Shown here piece by piece: positions 7,486-10,163 of a stretch of DNA of 10,163 nt. The position numbers were made by a program, and so were the translations under genes. The notes below the pieces were generated by a model that saw only the letters and a program-made list of their open reading frames with translations, did not search any database and was not told the origin of the DNA. Each line of letters begins with the position of its first letter. The stretch's first letter is position 1. The DNA comes from Phycisphaerae bacterium (GTDB taxonomy: Bacteria > Planctomycetota > Phycisphaerae > Phycisphaerales > Phycisphaeraceae): positions 1 to 10,163 of the forward strand of contig NZCH01000100.1 in NCBI GenBank assembly GCA_002688155.1. The letters are read 5' to 3'.

Positions 7486-8907
7486 CTAGGCAATGATTTC
7501 GTTGACGACCTGGCCATGCACATCCGTCAATCGAAAATCACGTCCCGCATATCGATAGGTCAATTGTTCATGGTCAAAACCCAGAAGATGCAGAATCGTC
7601 GCCTGCAGGTCATGAACATGCATCCGGTTTTCCGACGCCCTGAACCCGAATTCATCCGTGGCGCCATAAACCATCCCGCCTTTCACGCCACCACCCGCCA
7701 TCCAAACTGTGAACCCGTGATGATTGTGATCGCGACCGTTCACCTTGCCCGCGTTGGCGCCGGGTTTCGGCAATTCCACTGTCGGCGTTCTGCCGAACTC
7801 GCCACCCCAGATTACCAGCGTTTCATCAAGCAGCCCGCGCTGCTTTAAATCAAACAGCAGCGCGCCGATCGCCTGGGAACATTCGCCGGCGAGTTGTCGA
7901 TGGTTTGATGCGATGTTGTCGTGCGCATCCCATGGCTGGCTGTTGCCATGCCACACCTGAACAAAGCGCACGCCGCGCTCGACCATGCGCCGAGCCATCA
8001 GGATCTGTTTTGCCTGTAGTGAATTGCCATACATCTCGCGGATGTACTTCGGCTCACGATCGAGGTCGAACGCATCGGTCGCCGCCATCTGCATGCGATA
8101 CGCCAGTTCAAACGACTGAATCCTCGCTTCAAGTTGCGCGTCTTTCTGGCGTTTGGCCAGATGAGCCTGATTGAGTTTCTGAACCAGGTCCAGCATCTGG
8201 CGTTGATCGCTGTAACTCATTCCATTTGGTTTGATGTTGCTGATCAATTTTTCAACGCTGGTGTTCTTCGTGTTCAGATGCGTGCCCTGAAACACGCCCG
8301 GCAGAAACGCGGATTGCCAGTTCTGCGCCCCCTTCACGGGATGCCCCGGACACAGCGACACAAATCCTGGCAGGTTCTGATTCTCTGTCCCCAATCCATA
8401 CGTCACCCACGACCCCATGCTTGGTCGCACCAGGGTCGATTCGCCGCAATTCATCAGCATCAACGACGGTTCATGATTCGGCACGTTCGCGTGCATTGAT
8501 CGAATCACACAGATGTCATCGATGTGCTCACCCACATGGCGAAAAATCTCACTGACCTCAATGCCGCTCTGCCCGTATTTCTTGAACTTGAACGGCGACG
8601 CAAACGCCGCACCTGTTTCGCGCTCGGTCGATAAGTGAATCGGCAGTCGCTTGCCCGCATACTTTTTCAGCGCCGGCTTCGGATCAAACGTGTCGATGTG
8701 CGACGGCCCGCCATTCATAAACAAATGAATCACACGCTTCGCACTCGGCGCGAAGTGCGGTTTACGCGGTGTCATCGGATTTGTTTTCGCCTGCGCGACC
8801 GGCGTCATCAATCCGGCCAGGCCCAGCATGCCCAGGCCCGTTCCCGATCGCTGAAGAAACTCGCGGCGCGAAAACGGCAGGTCAAACTGTTGCGAATTCA
8901 TGTTCAT
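7486..8907 (-). CDS. DUF1501 family protein, Tat-exported
   Basis: This is a 473-residue protein of the DUF1501 family, related to the alkaline phosphatase/sulfatase fold and greatly expanded in planctomycetes; its biochemical role is not established. The N-terminus carries a twin-arginine signal, SRREFLQ (residues 13-19), a hydrophobic stretch and a likely cleavage site after AQA (residue 40). Family hallmarks are GGPSHIDTFDPKP (66-78), GGEFGRTP (368-375) and GRDHNHHGF (391-399) followed by a Gly-rich segment. Length and motifs fit an intact member. I chose the ATG at 8907 because GGAAGGT lies seven bases before it; an upstream TTG at 8928 would place that site inside the gene. It starts 26 bases after the membrane-protein gene on the same strand, so the two are probably co-transcribed. 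The usual partner, a DUF1549/DUF1553 cytochrome-type gene, is not seen here. It converges on the dockerin gene with an 11-base gap. Confidence 0.93.
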   Translation of the reverse strand: MNMNSQQFDLPFSRREFLQRSGTGLGMLGLAGLMTPVAQAKTNPMTPRKPHFAPSAKRVIHLFMNGGPSHIDTFDPKPALKKYAGKRLPIHLSTERETGAAFASPFKFKKYGQSGIEVSEIFRHVGEHIDDICVIRSMHANVPNHEPSLMLMNCGESTLVRPSMGSWVTYGLGTENQNLPGFVSLCPGHPVKGAQNWQSAFLPGVFQGTHLNTKNTSVEKLISNIKPNGMSYSDQRQMLDLVQKLNQAHLAKRQKDAQLEARIQSFELAYRMQMAATDAFDLDREPKYIREMYGNSLQAKQILMARRMVERGVRFVQVWHGNSQPWDAHDNIASNHRQLAGECSQAIGALLFDLKQRGLLDETLVIWGGEFGRTPTVELPKPGANAGKVNGRDHNHHGFTVWMAGGGVKGGMVYGATDEFGFRASENRMHVHDLQATILHLLGFDHEQLTYRYAGRDFRLTDVHGQVVNEIIA

Positions 8908-8914
8908 CCAATAT

Positions 8915-8921
8915 ACCTTCC
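8915..8921 (-). promoter_or_regulatory. Ribosome binding site (GGAAGGT) of the DUF1501 gene
   Basis: On the - strand GGAAGGT precedes ATG 8907 by seven bases. This decides the start over the TTG at 8928 and over the second ATG at 8901, which would be 13 bases away. It lies wholly in the short gap after the upstream gene's stop codon. Confidence 0.75.
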
Positions 8922-8933
8922 GGCTCAATGCAT

Positions 8934-10163
8934 TTAGCCGGTTGAATAAAACATGATATAGGGCAGCACCAGAATCATCTGCAACACAACCAGCGATTGC
9001 CAGATTGTGCCAAACCGGGACTGTTCAAGCCGGTCCCACATGTCCATCCAGAACACCATGGCCATCCCCAGGTAAAACGTCATCGCAAAATGAGTGATGA
9101 CGTGGCCAACGTCGGGAACGAAATTGAAAACCGTCGGCACTGCGTAACCGGCAAACGCAGCCAGGAAAAACCACGAGGTTTTCGAATCGTCGTCCGCGCC
9201 CAGCAACAGGCGCTTGCTGAACAGCCCTCGTAGCGGCACGATCGCCGCAACACCGAGGCCGAGGATCCAGTGCAGCGGCATCATCAGGATGACATTCAGC
9301 GTGTGATGCGGGGCACGCGGGAAATACGTTTCGAGCGTCCATTTCTGCAGCCGCCCCCAGTACGGTTTCAGGTCGGGGAAATTCGCCCACGCCCCCTGGG
9401 TGATGTGTTTACGCGCCTGATACTGAATCAACAGCACCAGGAATCCGCACGCAAACACCAACAGGATTTTCGCGCCCTGTTTTGGCAGTTTTCGTTCGTT
9501 GATGATCCGCAACACAAAATAAACGATGAACCCGACGACAAACGGATAGAAAAAGAACGGCCGAAAATACACCATCGGCACAAACAGAAGCAGTATCAGA
9601 AGCAAATCCGACAGCGCATAGACCTGCTTGCGGAAAATCGCCACCAACCCCCACACACCGACCGCCAGCGCCTCGGGGTAAGGGTTGTAAAGCGCCTGAA
9701 TAGGGAAGATATTGCGCGATGGCCCGTACCAGTTGTCAGATGGGTTGTCGGTGAACACGTAATCCATGCACGTGAAAAACAGAATGAACAGCGGCCCCGC
9801 GACGCGCGCAAATGTCGACTGACTGCGCGTCGCGATCAGCGAACTCAAACCGACTGCCGCCACGGTCAGGCTCGACAGCGGGATCAACAGACGAAACAGA
9901 TGGACGATCGGGATGTCCGTCGCGATGTGATAGTGCGACGTGATCATGATGTGTGGAAACGACAGCATCCAAAACAGCGGATCAAAACCCTTGCGGCTGT
10001 AGTGAACGACCTGATTTTCGTATGAGTTGTTGTCGCCGGCAATCTCGAATGGCTGCCCTTCGTAGCTGATAACGATCCGCACGATCACCAGCAGTGCCGT
10101 CGCACCGAACACCATCCACAGATGCCGGTTGCCGTCATCGATCAATCGCAGTTCGCCCGCCGC
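8934..10163 (-). CDS. Polytopic membrane protein of unknown function, 5' end outside the window
   Basis: The frame is open from the right edge to the TAA at 8934-8936, giving at least 409 residues. The TTG at 10145 is not convincing as a start because the frame continues upstream (AAGELRL) to the window edge without a stop. By eye there are about 10-11 hydrophobic segments, the first just after the visible start (FGATALLVIVRIVIS) and the last ending two residues before the C-terminus (VVLQMILVLPYIMFYS). Between the first two segments is a polar loop with YEGQPFEIAGDNNSYENQ. The general form (many helices, an acidic first loop, aromatic-rich loops such as NWYGPSRNIFPIQALYNPYPEA) recalls GT-C type membrane glycosyltransferases, but I see no motif that proves it. 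I do not recognise the family. Its only downstream neighbour is the DUF1501 gene, 26 bases away on the same strand, suggesting an operon. Confidence 0.8.
   Translation of the reverse strand, partial: AAGELRLIDDGNRHLWMVFGATALLVIVRIVISYEGQPFEIAGDNNSYENQVVHYSRKGFDPLFWMLSFPHIMITSHYHIATDIPIVHLFRLLIPLSSLTVAAVGLSSLIATRSQSTFARVAGPLFILFFTCMDYVFTDNPSDNWYGPSRNIFPIQALYNPYPEALAVGVWGLVAIFRKQVYALSDLLLILLLFVPMVYFRPFFFYPFVVGFIVYFVLRIINERKLPKQGAKILLVFACGFLVLLIQYQARKHITQGAWANFPDLKPYWGRLQKWTLETYFPRAPHHTLNVILMMPLHWILGLGVAAIVPLRGLFSKRLLLGADDDSKTSWFFLAAFAGYAVPTVFNFVPDVGHVITHFAMTFYLGMAMVFWMDMWDRLEQSRFGTIWQSLVVLQMILVLPYIMFYSTG

Noticed and set aside
9270..10025. 251-residue + strand ORF opposite the membrane protein
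   Set aside because: Composition (Gln/Arg/His-rich, no hydrophobic core) is that of the reverse complement of a membrane-protein gene.

Overview
The window looks like chromosomal DNA of a planctomycete or a close PVC-group relative. The evidence is a Tat-exported DUF1501 protein, a secreted multidomain protein with a LEPR-xLL motif at its N-terminus and a type I dockerin at its C-terminus, a second exported protein with an exosortase-type C-terminal tail, and a moderately high G+C content. The assignment rests on this combination of families; there is no rRNA or other taxonomic marker here.

Layout, left to right. (1) The 3' part of a very long TPR-repeat gene on the + strand, running in from the left edge and ending at 2893, followed by a clean intrinsic terminator (2923-2947). 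(2) A + strand gene from a GTG at 2991 to 4425. It encodes an exported, two-lobed retropepsin-like protein with a VPLPA-type C-terminal sorting tail. Its signal peptide is split by a frame change exactly at a run of nine T. (3) 70 bases later, a 992-residue + strand paralogue (4496-7474). It carries the same two-lobed aspartic-protease-like module, but embedded between an Ig-like domain and a CARDB-like domain plus dockerin, with a LEPR-xLL motif near the N-terminus. (4) Converging on it, 11 bases away, a - strand pair: a polytopic membrane protein entering from the right edge (10163 to 8934) and, 26 bases downstream of it, the DUF1501 protein (8907 to 7486).

The most interesting part is the tandem pair at 2991-7474. 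The two proteins share a bilobed aspartic-protease-like core: two Asp-Thr motifs, two hydrophobic-hydrophobic-Gly motifs and one conserved GG(V/I)GGT flap-like segment. They have different surface-attachment devices, a membrane-spanning sorting tail in one and a dockerin in the other. In the dockerin protein the first DTG has become DTA, while the shorter protein keeps both. The shorter protein needs a one-base change in a T9 tract to join its signal peptide to its body, so it may be phase-variable, expressed by polymerase slippage, decayed, or affected by a sequencing error.

How the genes work together is inference. The two + strand protease-like genes may form one cell-surface unit. The TPR protein is separated from them by a terminator. 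The - strand pair is probably a separate operon. No RNA gene, insertion sequence or CRISPR array was seen, and no gap between genes exceeds 300 bases.
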